Source: Streptomyces sp. NBC_01788
GTDB taxonomy: Bacteria; Actinomycetota; Actinomycetes; Streptomycetales; Streptomycetaceae
Length of the DNA stretch: 64,000 nucleotides
Direction: 5' to 3'
NCBI RefSeq assembly: GCF_035917575.1
Contig: NZ_CP109090.1
Location: 4,340,001-4,404,000, forward strand
The notes below the pieces were generated by a model. It was not told where the DNA came from. It saw nothing but the letters and a program-made list of their open reading frames with translations, and did no database searches. How positions within the stretch are numbered: position 1 is the first letter of the stretch; each line of letters starts with the position of its first letter. Positions 37,585 to 49,767 of this stretch are shown here, in pieces. The translations under genes were made by a program, and so were the position numbers.

Positions 37585-39330
37585 TCAGAACCCGCGGGTC
37601 CGCTTCGCGGCCCTGCGCCCCGCGGCGGAGGCGGCGCCCGGCATCTTCAGGAACAGCCGGGAGATCTCCGAGCCGAGGTTCACCCCGATCGCGATGGCCA
37701 TGGCGAGCGACACCGCCTTGGCCAGCGACACCAGCCCGTTGTCGACATGGTTCTGCGCGATCGACAGCAGGCCGAAGTACGTCGCCGAACCCGGTAGCAG
37801 CGGCCCGATCGCGGCGGTCGTGTACGGCAGCGCGGACGCGAACCGGTAGCGGGACAGCAACTGCCCGAACAGGCCCACCAGGCCCGCCGCCACGGCCGTG
37901 GACGCCACCGGGGAGATGTTGCCGACGTCGTGCATCGCGCCGTACACCGACCACGCGACACCGCCGTTGAGCGTCACAAGGAGCACGGTGGACCGCTCCT
38001 GCTGCAACAGCACGGCGAAGGTCAGCGACAGCAGCATCGCCGCGACGATCTGGAGCACCGGCCGCCGGCTCATGGCGAGCGCGGCGTCCGGGTCGAGGGC
38101 GGCGCCCAGCTTCACACCGAAGTACAGGACCAGCAGCACGCCGGTGACGATGCCGACGAAGAAGTACATGACCTCCAGCAGGCGCGCCGAGGCGGTGATG
38201 TAGAAGCCGGTCAGGCCGTCCTGCACGCCCGCCACCAGCGCCCGCCCCGGCAGCAGCGCGAACAGTCCACCGGTGATGACGGCGGACGCCTTCACGTCGA
38301 CGTGCCCCACGGTGAGCGCGACGCCGAGCGCGGCCGGCGGCATCGCGGCGACCGTGAACTGGTAGAACTCCGGCAGTCCGCGCCCCGCGCACAGCCACGC
38401 CAGCCGGTCGCCGAGCATCGCGCCGAGCGCCGCGGCCACGAAGACGATCAGATCGCCGCCGACCAGGACGGAGGCCGTGCCCGCGAGCAGCCCGGCGGCC
38501 GCGGTCAGCGCCCAGCCGGGGTAGGGGTGCCGGTTGCGGCGGATCTCCGCCAGCCGCCGGTACGCCTCCTCCAGGGAGAGGTGGTTCTCCGGATCGCTCA
38601 GGTCGTCGACGAGCCGGAAGACGGCCGCCAGGCGCGTGTAGTCGGTGCCCCGGCGGCGTACCGTCCTCGACGCCGTCACGGGGTCGTCGACCAGGGACGG
38701 CTGGTGGGAGATCGACAGCAGGGTGAAGGTGACGTTCGGCTCGCAGCGGTCCAGGCCGTAGGAACGGCAGACCGCGAACATCGCCGCCTCCACGTCCTCG
38801 GCGCCCTCACCGCCCGCGAGCAGCAGCTCGCCGATACGCAGGGTCAGGTCGAGCACGCGTGGGACGGCGGGGCCGCCCTCCTCCGCCGCCTTGTGCACCG
38901 GTTCGGGCGCGGGCCGGTCGGCCACCGACATGCGCAGCATGGTGCGCATCCGGTCCTGCCAGGGGACGTCATTGGGCAGGTTGACCGCCGGGGTGCCGCC
39001 CGCCGGGGTGAAGGCGGGCGGGGCCTGGCTGGCGCTGTAGGTGCTCGGCAGGCTGAAGGCGGATCCCTCCGGCTCCACCACGGGCGCCGGAGTGACGTCG
39101 AAGCCGTTCGGCACGGCGAACTCGGACGTGGTCTCCGACTCGGCGGTCCCCGTCCTGGGCGCCGTCAGCCCCTCGGGCACGGCGAACTCGGACGTCGTGG
39201 ACGACTCCGCCTCGGCCGCCGGTACGACCGGGATCATCTGGGTCACCTGGGTCACCGACGACCCGGCGGGAACCCTGAAGGCACTCCGCGCCTCGTCCGA
39301 CTGCGGCTTGCGGTCCTCCGCGTCCGTCAC
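37585..39330 (-). CDS. ThrE-type threonine/serine exporter family protein
   Basis: A 581-residue protein. The N-terminal 180 residues are disordered, with repeats of TSEFAVP. From about 190 a conserved cytoplasmic part (LDLTLRIGELLLAGGEGAED, ALDRCEPNVTFTLLSIS-like region) precedes about ten membrane helices (PYPGWALTAAAGLLAGTASV, GLFALLPGRALVAGVQDGLT, YTTAAIGPLLPGSATYFGLL), the DUF1212/ThrE plus ThrE_2 layout of Corynebacterium ThrE. It probably exports small amino acids. The start is GTG 39330, with AGGGAG 10 bases upstream, rather than 39354. It runs convergently with the DedA gene. Confidence 0.85.
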   Translation of the reverse strand: MTDAEDRKPQSDEARSAFRVPAGSSVTQVTQMIPVVPAAEAESSTTSEFAVPEGLTAPRTGTAESETTSEFAVPNGFDVTPAPVVEPEGSAFSLPSTYSASQAPPAFTPAGGTPAVNLPNDVPWQDRMRTMLRMSVADRPAPEPVHKAAEEGGPAVPRVLDLTLRIGELLLAGGEGAEDVEAAMFAVCRSYGLDRCEPNVTFTLLSISHQPSLVDDPVTASRTVRRRGTDYTRLAAVFRLVDDLSDPENHLSLEEAYRRLAEIRRNRHPYPGWALTAAAGLLAGTASVLVGGDLIVFVAAALGAMLGDRLAWLCAGRGLPEFYQFTVAAMPPAALGVALTVGHVDVKASAVITGGLFALLPGRALVAGVQDGLTGFYITASARLLEVMYFFVGIVTGVLLVLYFGVKLGAALDPDAALAMSRRPVLQIVAAMLLSLTFAVLLQQERSTVLLVTLNGGVAWSVYGAMHDVGNISPVASTAVAAGLVGLFGQLLSRYRFASALPYTTAAIGPLLPGSATYFGLLSIAQNHVDNGLVSLAKAVSLAMAIAIGVNLGSEISRLFLKMPGAASAAGRRAAKRTRGF

Positions 39331-39450
39331 TGAGAAACGCTCCCTGAACGACACCTTCCGTCTGCCTCAGTATGCGCAGACGGAGGCACCGGTATGCGAA
39401 CGGCCGCACCGCCCCCGTGGGGACGGTGCGGCGCGTGGGAGGCGCGGGGC

Positions 39451-39957
39451 TCAGTGACCGCCGTGCTCCTGGAAACGCTTGATGGAACGCTCGATCTCCG
39501 CCTCGGCGTCGGAGCGGCCCACCCAGTCGGCGCCCTCGACGGACTTGCCGGGCTCCAGGTCCTTGTAGACCTCGAAGAAGTGCTGGATCTCCAGGCGGTC
39601 GAACTCCGACACGTGGTGGATGTCCCGCAGGTGCTCCACACGCGGGTCGGACGCCGGCACGCACAGCAGCTTGTCGTCGCCGCCGGCCTCGTCGGTCATC
39701 CGGAACATGCCGATCGCGCGGCACTTGATGAGGCAGCCGGGGAAGGTCGGCTCGTCCAGGATGACCAGCGCGTCCAGCGGGTCGCCGTCCTCGCCGAGGG
39801 TGTTCTCGACGAAGCCGTAGTCCGCCGGGTAGCTGGTCGAAGTGAAGAGTCGACGGTCCAGGCGGATACGACCGGTCTCGTGGTCCACCTCGTACTTGTT
39901 CCGCGAACCCTTCGGAATCTCGATCGTGACGTCGAACTCCACCGGTGGCTCCTCCAT
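39451..39957 (-). CDS. ppa: inorganic pyrophosphatase
   Basis: A 168-residue family I soluble pyrophosphatase hydrolysing PPi to two phosphates and driving biosynthesis forward. Motifs: [40 protein letters not shown], the catalytic signature [10 protein letters not shown], and [20 protein letters not shown]. Several acidic Mg-binding residues are intact. The start is ATG 39957; an upstream GTG at 39966 is possible but neither has a clear ribosome binding site. It is divergent from dacB with 64 bp between. Confidence 0.95.
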   Translation of the reverse strand: MEEPPVEFDVTIEIPKGSRNKYEVDHETGRIRLDRRLFTSTSYPADYGFVENTLGEDGDPLDALVILDEPTFPGCLIKCRAIGMFRMTDEAGGDDKLLCVPASDPRVEHLRDIHHVSEFDRLEIQHFFEVYKDLEPGKSVEGADWVGRSDAEAEIERSIKRFQEHGGH

Positions 39958-40021
39958 GATCAGCACATAGTTCTGGTGATTAAGTGTCCCTCACGCAGGT
40001 GTGTGATCGCGAAAGGGGCTG

Positions 40022-41632
40022 GTGGTCGTGCCGGAGCTGAGAGCCTGGCGGGCCGCGAGACCGCGCCTGGCCCGTCTCGCACGGGCCGCACGGCCGCGGC
40101 TCGTACGGGCCGCGCGGACCGTGAGACCGCGGGTCGCGCAACTCACGGAGGCCGCCGGAACGCGGCTCACCAAGCCGAAGACCTGGCACTACACCGCGGG
40201 TGCCGCCACGGCCGGGCTGGCGCTCGCCGCCGGTGTGGTGACCGCCGCCGGGCCCTGGGACTCCTCCGGCCAGCGTACGGCCGAGCGGGACCGGGCCGCG
40301 GCCCTGGGGCGCACGGGTGGCGCAGATCACGGTCGCCGGACCGGTACGCCGGATCCGTCGGATGCGTCCGATGTGTCCGGGTTGGACGGCGGGGCGAAGC
40401 CCGCGCCCAGTGCCGTCCCGGTGCTGGTGGGCCTCGGCGGGGCAGGCGACCCGGCGCGGCCTGCGTCGGACGCCTCGGCCCTCGCGGCCGCCCTGGACCC
40501 GCTGCTGCGGGACTCCGCCCTCGGCACCCGCCACGCGGCGGCCGTCCTCGACGTCACCACCGGCGAGCGGCTCTACGGCCAGGCCGCCGGAGACCCGCAC
40601 GTCCCCGCCTCCACCACCAAGATCGCCACCGCCGTCGCCGCGCTGTCCGCCCTCGGCGCCGACCACCGGCTCACCACCCGCGCCGCCCTGGAACCCGGCA
40701 CCGGGAAACTCGTCCTGATCGGGGGCGGCGACCCCACGCTCACCGCACGCAAGGACGCCGGGAACCTGGCCAGCCTGCGCACCCTCGCGGCCGACACGGC
40801 GACCGCGCTGAGCAAGCGGCATGTGACCGAGGTGACGCTCTCCTACGACACCACCCTGTACGCCGGTACCTCCCTGCACCCCATCGGCGTGAACGACAAC
40901 CTCGCCCCGGTCACCGCCCTGATGGCCGACGAGGGCCGCACCGGCGACTCGACCAGCGGCCCGGCCCCGCGCGTGGCCGACCCGGCGGCGGACGCGGCCC
41001 GCGCCTTCGCCGACCTGCTGTCCGGCCACGGCGTACGGACCACGGTCGCCGGCGCGGCCGGGGCGACGGGCCGCGCGGAGACCCTGGCCACCGTCTCCTC
41101 GCCCCCGCTGTCGAGCCTGGTCGAACGGATGCTCACCAACAGCGACAACGACATCGCCGAGGCCCTGGCCCGCCAGACGGCCACCGCGACGGGCGGGCGG
41201 CCCGACTTCGCCGGGGGCGCCGCCGCGATCACCGCCCAGCTGAAGAAGCTGGGCCTGCCCCTGACGGGCGCCGACTTCCACGACGGCAGTGGACTCGACC
41301 GCGCCGACCGGCTCACCGCGGAGCTGCTCACGGCCCTGCTGGCCAAGGCGGCCGACCCGGCCGACCCCGCCCTCCGCCCGGTCCTCACCGGCCTCCCCGT
41401 CGCCGGCTTCACCGGCACCCTGACCAGCCGCTACGCGGACGGCGCGGCCGGGCTCGTACGGGCCAAGACGGGCACGCTGACGGGCGTCAACACCCTCGCG
41501 GGCACGCTCGTCGCCCGCAACGGCCACCTCCTGGCCTTCGCCTTCCTCGCGGAGGACACCACGGCCCCGGAAGCGGCCCAGACGGCCCTGGACCACGCGG
41601 CCACCACCCTGGCTACCTGCGCCTGCACCTGA
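40022..41632 (+). CDS. dacB: D-alanyl-D-alanine carboxypeptidase/endopeptidase (PBP4 type)
   Basis: A 536-residue class C penicillin-binding protein trimming peptidoglycan stem peptides outside the cell. A basic, Arg-rich cytoplasmic N-terminus of about 55 residues leads to one transmembrane helix (YTAGAATAGLALAAGVVTAA), a disordered linker and the enzyme. The three motifs are in order: SxxK in PASTTKIAT, SxN in TNSDNDIAEAL and KTG in RAKTGTLTGVN. The GGGDPTL segment also matches peptidase S13. It is the first of a rightward series with DUF2342, tilS, hpt and ftsH. Confidence 0.92.
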   Translation: MVVPELRAWRAARPRLARLARAARPRLVRAARTVRPRVAQLTEAAGTRLTKPKTWHYTAGAATAGLALAAGVVTAAGPWDSSGQRTAERDRAAALGRTGGADHGRRTGTPDPSDASDVSGLDGGAKPAPSAVPVLVGLGGAGDPARPASDASALAAALDPLLRDSALGTRHAAAVLDVTTGERLYGQAAGDPHVPASTTKIATAVAALSALGADHRLTTRAALEPGTGKLVLIGGGDPTLTARKDAGNLASLRTLAADTATALSKRHVTEVTLSYDTTLYAGTSLHPIGVNDNLAPVTALMADEGRTGDSTSGPAPRVADPAADAARAFADLLSGHGVRTTVAGAAGATGRAETLATVSSPPLSSLVERMLTNSDNDIAEALARQTATATGGRPDFAGGAAAITAQLKKLGLPLTGADFHDGSGLDRADRLTAELLTALLAKAADPADPALRPVLTGLPVAGFTGTLTSRYADGAAGLVRAKTGTLTGVNTLAGTLVARNGHLLAFAFLAEDTTAPEAAQTALDHAATTLATCACT

Positions 41633-41835
41633 CGACCCGGCCCGGGCGCGGCGGGTCCCGCCGGTTTCGTACCGGCCCTCTGCCACGGCCGCACGGGTGG
41701 CGCGGTCCTGCCCCGAGCCGGGTCCCTGCAGACCCGGGCGTCCCGAGGGGCGACTCGGTGCACCGGGGGCACGGCCGGCACACAAAGGGCACATTCGCCC
41801 AGCGTCACGGCCTGCCCCGAGTGGCGGGGCTCACG

Positions 41836-41850
41836 TACCGTTGACACATG
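41836..41850 (+). promoter_or_regulatory. candidate leaderless promoter of the DUF2342 gene
   Basis: The -10-like TACCGT (41836-41841) ends six bases before ATG 41848 and no ribosome binding site is present. The sequence TACCGTTGACACATGACGA is almost identical to that of the Clp-N gene (TACGGTTGACACATGACGA). A good -35 is not obvious. Confidence 0.45.
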
Positions 41851-42987
41851 ACGAGCATCGGTGGTGCGGCAAGTTCCGGGATGGTCGACTGGAATCTCGC
41901 GGTCGCGACCGCGACCCGGCTGGTGCGGCCGGGGCCCGAGGTGAGCCGGGACGAGGCCCGGGCGGTCGTCGCGGAACTGCGCCGGCACGCCAAGGCGTCC
42001 GAGGGGCACGTGCGCGGCTTCACCCGCCTGGGTACGCGCGGGACGGACGACACCCCCGTGCTCGTGGTCGACCGCCCCGGCTGGATCCGGGCGAACGTCG
42101 CCGGTTTCCGGGAGATCCTCAAACCGCTCCTGGACAAGATGCAGGAGCGGCGCGGCGGTACCCCCGGCGGCGCGGTCCTCGGCGCCGTCGGCGGCAAGGT
42201 CACCGGCGTGGAACTCGGGATGCTGCTGTCCTTCCTCGCCTCCCGCGTCCTCGGCCAGTACGAGACCTTCGCCCCCGCCACCCGCGAACTGTCGGCCGGT
42301 GACGGCTCGCCCGGCGGCGGCCGGCTGCTGCTCGTCGCCCCCAACATCGTCCACGTCGAGCGCGAACTCGACGTCGACCCCCACGATTTCCGGCTGTGGG
42401 TGTGCCTGCACGAGGAGACCCACCGCACGCAGTTCACCGCCGTGCCCTGGCTGCGCGACCACCTCGAGGGCGAGATCCAGTCCTTCCTGGCGGAGACGGA
42501 CGTCGACCCCATGGCCCTCCTGGAGCGCATCCGCGAGGCCGCCCAGTCCCTGGCGGGCGGCCGCCCCGAGGCCGAGGAGGACGACGGCGGCCACTCCCTG
42601 GTCGAGATGGTCCAGTCCTCGGCCCAGCGCGAGATCCTCGGCCGCCTCACCGCCGTGATGTCCCTCCTGGAGGGCCACGCCGACTTCGTGATGGACGGCG
42701 TCGGCCCGGACGTCGTGCCGTCCGTGGCGGAGATCCGCGAGAAGTTCCAGCAGCGCCGTGCCAAGGGCGCCTCCCGCCTGGACATGGCCCTGCGCAAGCT
42801 GCTCGGCCTGGACGCCAAGCTGCGCCAGTACCGCGACGGCGAGCGCTTCGTGCGCGCGGTCGTCGAGCAGGTCGGCATGGACGGCTTCAACCGGGTGTGG
42901 ACCTCCCCCAACACCCTCCCCACCAAGGGGGAGATCTCGAAGCCGGCGGACTGGATCGCACGGGTGCACCGCAGGGCCGAACCGTGA
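41848..42987 (+). CDS. DUF2342 zinc-dependent metalloprotease-like protein
   Basis: A 379-residue actinobacterial protein with a zincin motif: WVCLHEETHRTQFTAVPWLR (HExxH), followed about 90 residues later by LLEGHADFVMDGVG with the third ligand region. It starts MVDWNLAVATATRLVRPGPE, typical for the family, also annotated as F420-biosynthesis-associated. The substrate is unknown. It always tends to precede tilS in actinobacteria, as here. The start is ATG 41848, apparently leaderless. There is no signal peptide, so it is cytosolic. Confidence 0.88.
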   Translation: MTSIGGAASSGMVDWNLAVATATRLVRPGPEVSRDEARAVVAELRRHAKASEGHVRGFTRLGTRGTDDTPVLVVDRPGWIRANVAGFREILKPLLDKMQERRGGTPGGAVLGAVGGKVTGVELGMLLSFLASRVLGQYETFAPATRELSAGDGSPGGGRLLLVAPNIVHVERELDVDPHDFRLWVCLHEETHRTQFTAVPWLRDHLEGEIQSFLAETDVDPMALLERIREAAQSLAGGRPEAEEDDGGHSLVEMVQSSAQREILGRLTAVMSLLEGHADFVMDGVGPDVVPSVAEIREKFQQRRAKGASRLDMALRKLLGLDAKLRQYRDGERFVRAVVEQVGMDGFNRVWTSPNTLPTKGEISKPADWIARVHRRAEP

Positions 42988-43180
42988 CCATGTGTGCGAC
43001 GTCCGGACGAGGAATCCGGCCTACGGCAGGCGAACGCCGCTTCAATCACTCGTCCGAGGGACCGTGAGCCATGCGTAGGCGTGCAATGCTCGGGGAACGG
43101 CCTGTTTCTGTCACCATCGACGCACTCTGAGTGACCGATATCGGGCTCACCCCCCGAAGACTCCGTGAAGGGAACCGGAC

Positions 43181-44392
43181 ATGGGTCCCCATCCTGCGGT
43201 CGCGGCGATACGCCTGGCGGTACGCCGCGTCCTCCACGACATCCTCGACGAACAGCTCTCGCCCCACCCCGCGCAACCGGCCGCGCACGCTCGGCCCGGC
43301 CCCCTGGCCGCGCAACTCCCCGGGCAGCCCCCGCTCGGCGCGTCGAAGCCGGGCCGCGTCCGGGCGACCGCCGCGCAGGCCGCCCACGGCTCGCCGGCCG
43401 CCCACGCCGCACCGGCGGCGCATGCCGCCCCGGACACACGGGCCGCCCCGGACACACCGGCCCCGTACGAGCGTCCGCCGTCGCCGCTCGTGCTCGTGGC
43501 CTGCTCCGGCGGCGCCGACTCCATGGCGCTCGCCTCCGCCCTCGCCTTCGAGGCCCCCAGGCTCGGCGTCCGGGCCGGCGGTGTCACCGTCGACCACGGC
43601 CTGCAGGCAGGCTCCGAGATGCGCGCCGACGAGGTCGCCCAGCGGCTGCGTGCCCTCGGCCTCGACCCGGTCGAGGCCGTCGCCGTCACCGTCGGCCGCG
43701 ACGGCGGTCCGGAAGCCGCCGCCCGCGACGCCCGCTACGCCGCCCTCGACGCCGCGGTCGAGCGCCACGGCGCCCACGCCGTCCTGCTCGGCCACACCCG
43801 CGACGACCAGGCCGAGACGGTGCTCCTCGGCCTCGCCCGCGGCTCCGGCATCCGCTCCCTGTCCGGAATGGCCGCGGTCTCGGGGGCCGGCGGCCGTTAC
43901 CGCCGCCCCTTCCTGCACATCGACCGGCAGACCGCCCGCAAGGCCTGCATGGTCCAGTCCCTGCCCGTCTGGGACGACCCGCACAACACCGACCCGGCCT
44001 ACACCCGCTCCCGGCTGCGCCACGAGGGCCTCCCCGCCCTGGAGAAGGCCCTCGGCAAGGGCGTCGTGGAGGCACTCGCGCGTACCGCCCAGCTCTCCCG
44101 CGACGACGCCGACGCCCTCGACGCCTGGGCGGGCCAGGCCGAGGCCACCGTCCGCGACGACGCCGGCCGCCTGGAGTGCGCCAAGCTGTACGCCCTGCCG
44201 CCCGCCGTGCGCCGCCGCATCCTGCGCCGGGCCGCCATCGACGCCGGCGCTCCGGCCGGGTCGCTGTTCGCCCGGCACATCGAGGAGGTCGACCGGCTGA
44301 TCACCGGCTGGCGCGGGCAGAAGGCCATCAACCTGCCCGGCAGGGTGGTTGCCCAGCGGCAGGGTGGCAGACTGGTGATTCGGCAAGGCTGA
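43181..44392 (+). CDS. tilS: tRNA(Ile)-lysidine synthetase
   Basis: Converts the wobble cytidine of tRNA-Ile(CAU) to lysidine with ATP, so that it reads AUA. The N-type ATP pyrophosphatase motif [19 protein letters not shown] is followed by [40 protein letters not shown], and [20 protein letters not shown]. About 100 Ala/Pro-rich residues precede the catalytic domain, an extension common in Streptomyces. At 403 residues it is the short actinobacterial form. It is followed by hpt and ftsH, the conserved tilS-hpt-ftsH order of Gram-positives. Confidence 0.93.
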   Translation: MGPHPAVAAIRLAVRRVLHDILDEQLSPHPAQPAAHARPGPLAAQLPGQPPLGASKPGRVRATAAQAAHGSPAAHAAPAAHAAPDTRAAPDTPAPYERPPSPLVLVACSGGADSMALASALAFEAPRLGVRAGGVTVDHGLQAGSEMRADEVAQRLRALGLDPVEAVAVTVGRDGGPEAAARDARYAALDAAVERHGAHAVLLGHTRDDQAETVLLGLARGSGIRSLSGMAAVSGAGGRYRRPFLHIDRQTARKACMVQSLPVWDDPHNTDPAYTRSRLRHEGLPALEKALGKGVVEALARTAQLSRDDADALDAWAGQAEATVRDDAGRLECAKLYALPPAVRRRILRRAAIDAGAPAGSLFARHIEEVDRLITGWRGQKAINLPGRVVAQRQGGRLVIRQG

Positions 44393-44468
44393 ACAGGGCC
44401 CCTCCCGCCGGTCCGCTGACGCGGAGTCCGGAGGAGGGCCGTCGACGCCGGTGAGACGACCGAAAGTG

Positions 44469-45029
44469 ATGCGGGTGGACGCGAAAGACATGGGTGCCGA
44501 CCTCGAGAAGGTGCTCATCACCAGGGAAGAGATCGACGCGAAGCTGGCTGAGCTGGCGGCGAAGATCGACGCGGAGTACGCGGGCAAGGACCTGCTGATC
44601 GTCGGCGTCCTCAAGGGCGCGGTGATGGTCATGGCGGACCTCGCCCGGGCGCTGTCCACCCCGCTCACCATGGACTGGATGGCCGTGTCGTCCTACGGCG
44701 CGGGCACCCAGTCCTCCGGCGTGGTGCGGATCCTCAAGGACCTCGACACCGACATCAAGGGCCGGCACGTCCTGATCGTCGAGGACATCATCGACTCCGG
44801 CCTGACCCTCTCCTGGCTGATCTCCAACCTCGGTTCGCGCGAGCCCGCCTCCCTGAAGGTGTGCACGCTGCTCCGCAAGCCGGAGGCGGCGAAGGTCGCC
44901 ATCGACGTGGAGTGGGTCGGTTTCGACATCCCGAACGAGTTCGTGGTCGGCTATGGCCTGGACTACGCCGAGAAGTACCGGAACCTGCCGTTCGTCGGTA
45001 CGCTCGCACCCCACGTCTACGGCGGCTGA
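44469..45029 (+). CDS. hpt: hypoxanthine phosphoribosyltransferase
   Basis: Purine salvage enzyme forming IMP/GMP from hypoxanthine/guanine and PRPP. The 186-residue protein shows the family motifs [40 protein letters not shown], the PRPP-binding signature [18 protein letters not shown] and [20 protein letters not shown]. The start is ATG 44469 (MRVDAKDMG), matching the usual Streptomyces N-terminus; GTG 44451 is also in frame. It lies 76 bp after tilS. Confidence 0.95.
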   Translation: MRVDAKDMGADLEKVLITREEIDAKLAELAAKIDAEYAGKDLLIVGVLKGAVMVMADLARALSTPLTMDWMAVSSYGAGTQSSGVVRILKDLDTDIKGRHVLIVEDIIDSGLTLSWLISNLGSREPASLKVCTLLRKPEAAKVAIDVEWVGFDIPNEFVVGYGLDYAEKYRNLPFVGTLAPHVYGG

Positions 45030-45213
45030 CCCCGAAGGGCTCAAGCGCGGAACGTGATCGGGAACCCCGGCGGCGCCGGAGCCGTTGGAGCAAGCAGACG
45101 GATACGTCGGCCCTACCGTGCGGCTTCGAGCCCCGATGCTGGGGTACCGTCAGAAGAACTGTCTTATCAAACTCACTGTGGCAGGAGGGACGGGGCGGCA
45201 CCGCTCCGTATGG

Positions 45214-47253
<2,040 letters not shown>

Positions 47254-47327
47254 CCGGAGGCCCGCGCAGGGTCCACCTGCCCCGGAATGCATGCCCGCAG
47301 ATCAGACACACAGGAACGAGGCTTCAC

Positions 47328-47933
47328 ATGACCGACCCCGTGACGCTGGACGGCGAGGGCTTCCTCGGCGAGTTCGACGAGAAGCGCGCCGAGAACGCCG
47401 TGCGCGAACTCCTCATCGCGGTCGGCGAGGACCCGGACCGTGAAGGCCTGCGGGAGACACCGGCACGGGTGGCCCGGGCGTACAAGGAGATATTCGCGGG
47501 CCTGTGGCAGCAGCCCGAGGACGTGCTGACGACGACGTTCGACCTGGGTCACGACGAGATGGTGCTGGTCAAGGACATCGAGGTGTTCTCGACCTGCGAG
47601 CACCACCTCGTGCCGTTCCGTGGCGTCGCGCACGTCGGCTACATCCCGTCCACCAACGGGAAGATCACGGGGCTTTCGAAGCTGGCCCGGCTCGTGGACG
47701 TCTACGCCCGCCGCCCTCAGGTGCAGGAGCGGCTCACCACCCAGATCGCGGACTCGCTGATGGACATCCTGGAGCCGCGCGGTGTGATCGTCGTGGTGGA
47801 GTGCGAGCACATGTGCATGTCGATGCGGGGCATCCGCAAGCCCGGCGCGAAGACCATCACCTCGGCGGTGCGCGGTCAGTTGCGGGACGCGGCGACGCGG
47901 AACGAGGCGATGAGCCTCATCATGGCGCGCTGA
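47328..47933 (+). CDS. folE: GTP cyclohydrolase I
   Basis: First enzyme of tetrahydrofolate synthesis, converting GTP to dihydroneopterin triphosphate. The 201-residue protein has the signatures [20 protein letters not shown], the zinc ligands in [14 protein letters not shown] and [15 protein letters not shown], and [20 protein letters not shown]. It lies 74 bp after ftsH on the same strand and converges with the DUF3180-folK-folB-folP run, so folate genes surround one short gap. Confidence 0.95.
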   Translation: MTDPVTLDGEGFLGEFDEKRAENAVRELLIAVGEDPDREGLRETPARVARAYKEIFAGLWQQPEDVLTTTFDLGHDEMVLVKDIEVFSTCEHHLVPFRGVAHVGYIPSTNGKITGLSKLARLVDVYARRPQVQERLTTQIADSLMDILEPRGVIVVVECEHMCMSMRGIRKPGAKTITSAVRGQLRDAATRNEAMSLIMAR

Positions 47934-47997
47934 CGCGCCCGGCGCCCGGCGCCCGGCCGCGCCCGCCCGCCCAGCCGGCGTACGCCGTCCGCCCGGC

Positions 47998-48486
47998 TCA
48001 TGCCGTCGGCTGCGCCCCCGGCGGGTTCTGGTCGTCGTCCTCGGGCAGCTTGCAGACCCGTTCGAGGAACAGGGCGGCCGCTATCACCGCGATCCCGGCG
48101 AGGACCGAGAAACCGGCGTAGAAGGCCTGGTCGCGGCGGGCGGGGATGTCGAGGAGTTCCAGCAGGGCGACGCCCGTGCCGCCGTACACGCCGGCGACAA
48201 GGGCGGCGACCAGGGCACTGGCCTGGCCGAAGACGACCGCGCGGGCGGCCATCATGGGGTCGACACCCTTGGCGCCGGGCCTGCGCTCGCGCTGTGCCTT
48301 CAGCCGGGCCCGCAGGGAGAGCGCCGTGGCCAGGAGGACCGCGGCGATCAGGGCGAGGACGATGGGGGCGGCCAGCGGGACGCCGGGGAGCGTCCCCACC
48401 GCGGTCCACAGCCGGGCGCCCGCCCAGGACAGCACTCCGGCGACGACGAACACGCCTGCCAGCAGCCTGATACGCAGCTCTCTCAC
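47998..48486 (-). CDS. DUF3180 membrane protein
   Basis: A 162-residue protein with four membrane helices (LLAGVFVVAGVLSWAGARLW, PLAAPIVLALIAAVLLATAL, VVFGQASALVAALVAGVYGG, AFYAGFSVLAGIAVIAAALF). This DUF3180 family regularly ends the actinobacterial folate gene run and has no known function; transport of a pterin or aminobenzoate intermediate is a guess from context only. It starts 65 bp after folK. Confidence 0.85.
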   Translation of the reverse strand: MRELRIRLLAGVFVVAGVLSWAGARLWTAVGTLPGVPLAAPIVLALIAAVLLATALSLRARLKAQRERRPGAKGVDPMMAARAVVFGQASALVAALVAGVYGGTGVALLELLDIPARRDQAFYAGFSVLAGIAVIAAALFLERVCKLPEDDDQNPPGAQPTA

Positions 48487-48551
48487 AGTGTCCCTTCAGC
48501 TCCCCCGGACCGGGGCCGGTCGCAGACCTTGCGTCGCCCTGACCTTAACGA

Positions 48552-49163
48552 CTACTCGGGCAGCCGGAGTTCCAGGTCCGCCCGCGGCTCGACGCCCGCG
48601 CGGGTGAGCGCGGTCAGCAGATCGGCCACCGCGCCGCGGCCCGCGAGCTGCGCCTCCGGGTCCACGTCGTACCACGGGGCGAGGACGAAGGCGCGCTCGT
48701 GCGCCCGCGGGTGAGGGAGCGTGAGAACCGGGTCGTCGGAGACGTTCTCCGCGTAGGCGACGATGTCGACGTCGAGGGTGCGCGGACCCCAGCGCTCGTC
48801 GCGGACCCGACTGAAGGCCTCCTCGATGGCGTGGGCGCGCTCCAGCAGGGAGGACGGCGGCAGCGTGGTCTTCAGGACCACCACCGCGTTGAAGTACGAC
48901 GGCTGGGAGCCGGGCTCGACGCCCCACGGCTCCGTCTCGTAGACCGGGGAGACGGCCTTGATGCGGACGCCGGGGGTGTCCTCCAGGGCGTCGACGGCAC
49001 CCTGGAGGGTCTCCAGGCGGTTGCCGAGGTTGGAGCCGATCGAGATCACGGCTCGCTTGGGGTTCTGCAGGGTGGTGTCGGCGGCGTCGACCTTCTCGAC
49101 GACCGAGGCGGGCACCGGCTGGACGGTCGGGTCGGTGGGCCCTTTGGTGAAAGGCACGTTCAT
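48552..49163 (-). CDS. folK: 6-hydroxymethyl-dihydropterin pyrophosphokinase
   Basis: Transfers pyrophosphate from ATP to 6-hydroxymethyl-7,8-dihydropterin. The catalytic core begins at about residue 37 (RAVISIGSNLGNRLETLQGA) and includes VYETEPWGVEPGSQPSYFNA, the signature WGPRTLDVDIVAYAE and LTLPHPRAHERAFVLAPW. The 203-residue form has an extra N-terminal extension compared with about 160 in E. coli. Its ATG overlaps the folB stop codon by four bases (ATGA), implying coupled translation. Confidence 0.95.
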   Translation of the reverse strand: MNVPFTKGPTDPTVQPVPASVVEKVDAADTTLQNPKRAVISIGSNLGNRLETLQGAVDALEDTPGVRIKAVSPVYETEPWGVEPGSQPSYFNAVVVLKTTLPPSSLLERAHAIEEAFSRVRDERWGPRTLDVDIVAYAENVSDDPVLTLPHPRAHERAFVLAPWYDVDPEAQLAGRGAVADLLTALTRAGVEPRADLELRLPE

Positions 49164-49519
49164 ACTCGGCTCCGGGTGATGGTGACGGTCACGTCGTCGA
49201 AGGGCACGGTGATCGGGGCGTCCGGCTTGTGGACGCAGACCTCGACCTCCAGGACCCCGCCGTGCTTCAGACAGACCTGGGCGATGCGCTCGGCGAGCGT
49301 CTCGATGAGGTTCACGGGCTCGCCCTCCACCACGGCCACGACCTCCTCGGCCACGATGCCGTAGTGCACGGTCTTCGCCAGGTCGTCGTCGGCCGCGGCC
49401 GGCCGGGTGTCGACTCCCAGGACGATGTCCACGAGGAAGGTCTGGCCCTCCTCGCGTTCCTTGGGGAACACACCGTGGTGCCCGCGGGCCCTCAGGCCGC
49501 GCAGCGCGACACGATCCAC
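49160..49519 (-). CDS. folB: dihydroneopterin aldolase
   Basis: Cleaves dihydroneopterin to 6-hydroxymethyl-dihydropterin and glycolaldehyde. The 119-residue protein shows VALRGLRARGHHGVFPKERE, TVHYGIVAEEVVAVVEGEPV, NLIETLAERIAQVCL and the catalytic Lys in VCVHKPDAPI. The start is GTG 49519, where GGAG has an 8-base spacing; GTG 49528 would overlap that site. It forms a coupled pair with folK. Confidence 0.95.
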   Translation of the reverse strand: MDRVALRGLRARGHHGVFPKEREEGQTFLVDIVLGVDTRPAAADDDLAKTVHYGIVAEEVVAVVEGEPVNLIETLAERIAQVCLKHGGVLEVEVCVHKPDAPITVPFDDVTVTITRSRV

Positions 49520-49767
49520 GCGAATCACTCCTGCAATCGTCGGCGGCGACCGGTCCCTGCCGCGTACGGGCGGCACACCGGCCTGGCACGAATCTACCTG
49601 CGGGCACTGACGGAGCCGGGCCGCGGGGAGGCGGGGCGAGCCGGACCCGGCAGGTTTCACCGTGTGTTTCCCCTGGAGAACCCGGATGCTCACGGACCGG
49701 TGGGCGGCCCTTCTCCCGCAGTCCGTGATTCCGGCCACTCCGCGTTCCTGCTCAGGCGCCTACCCAC

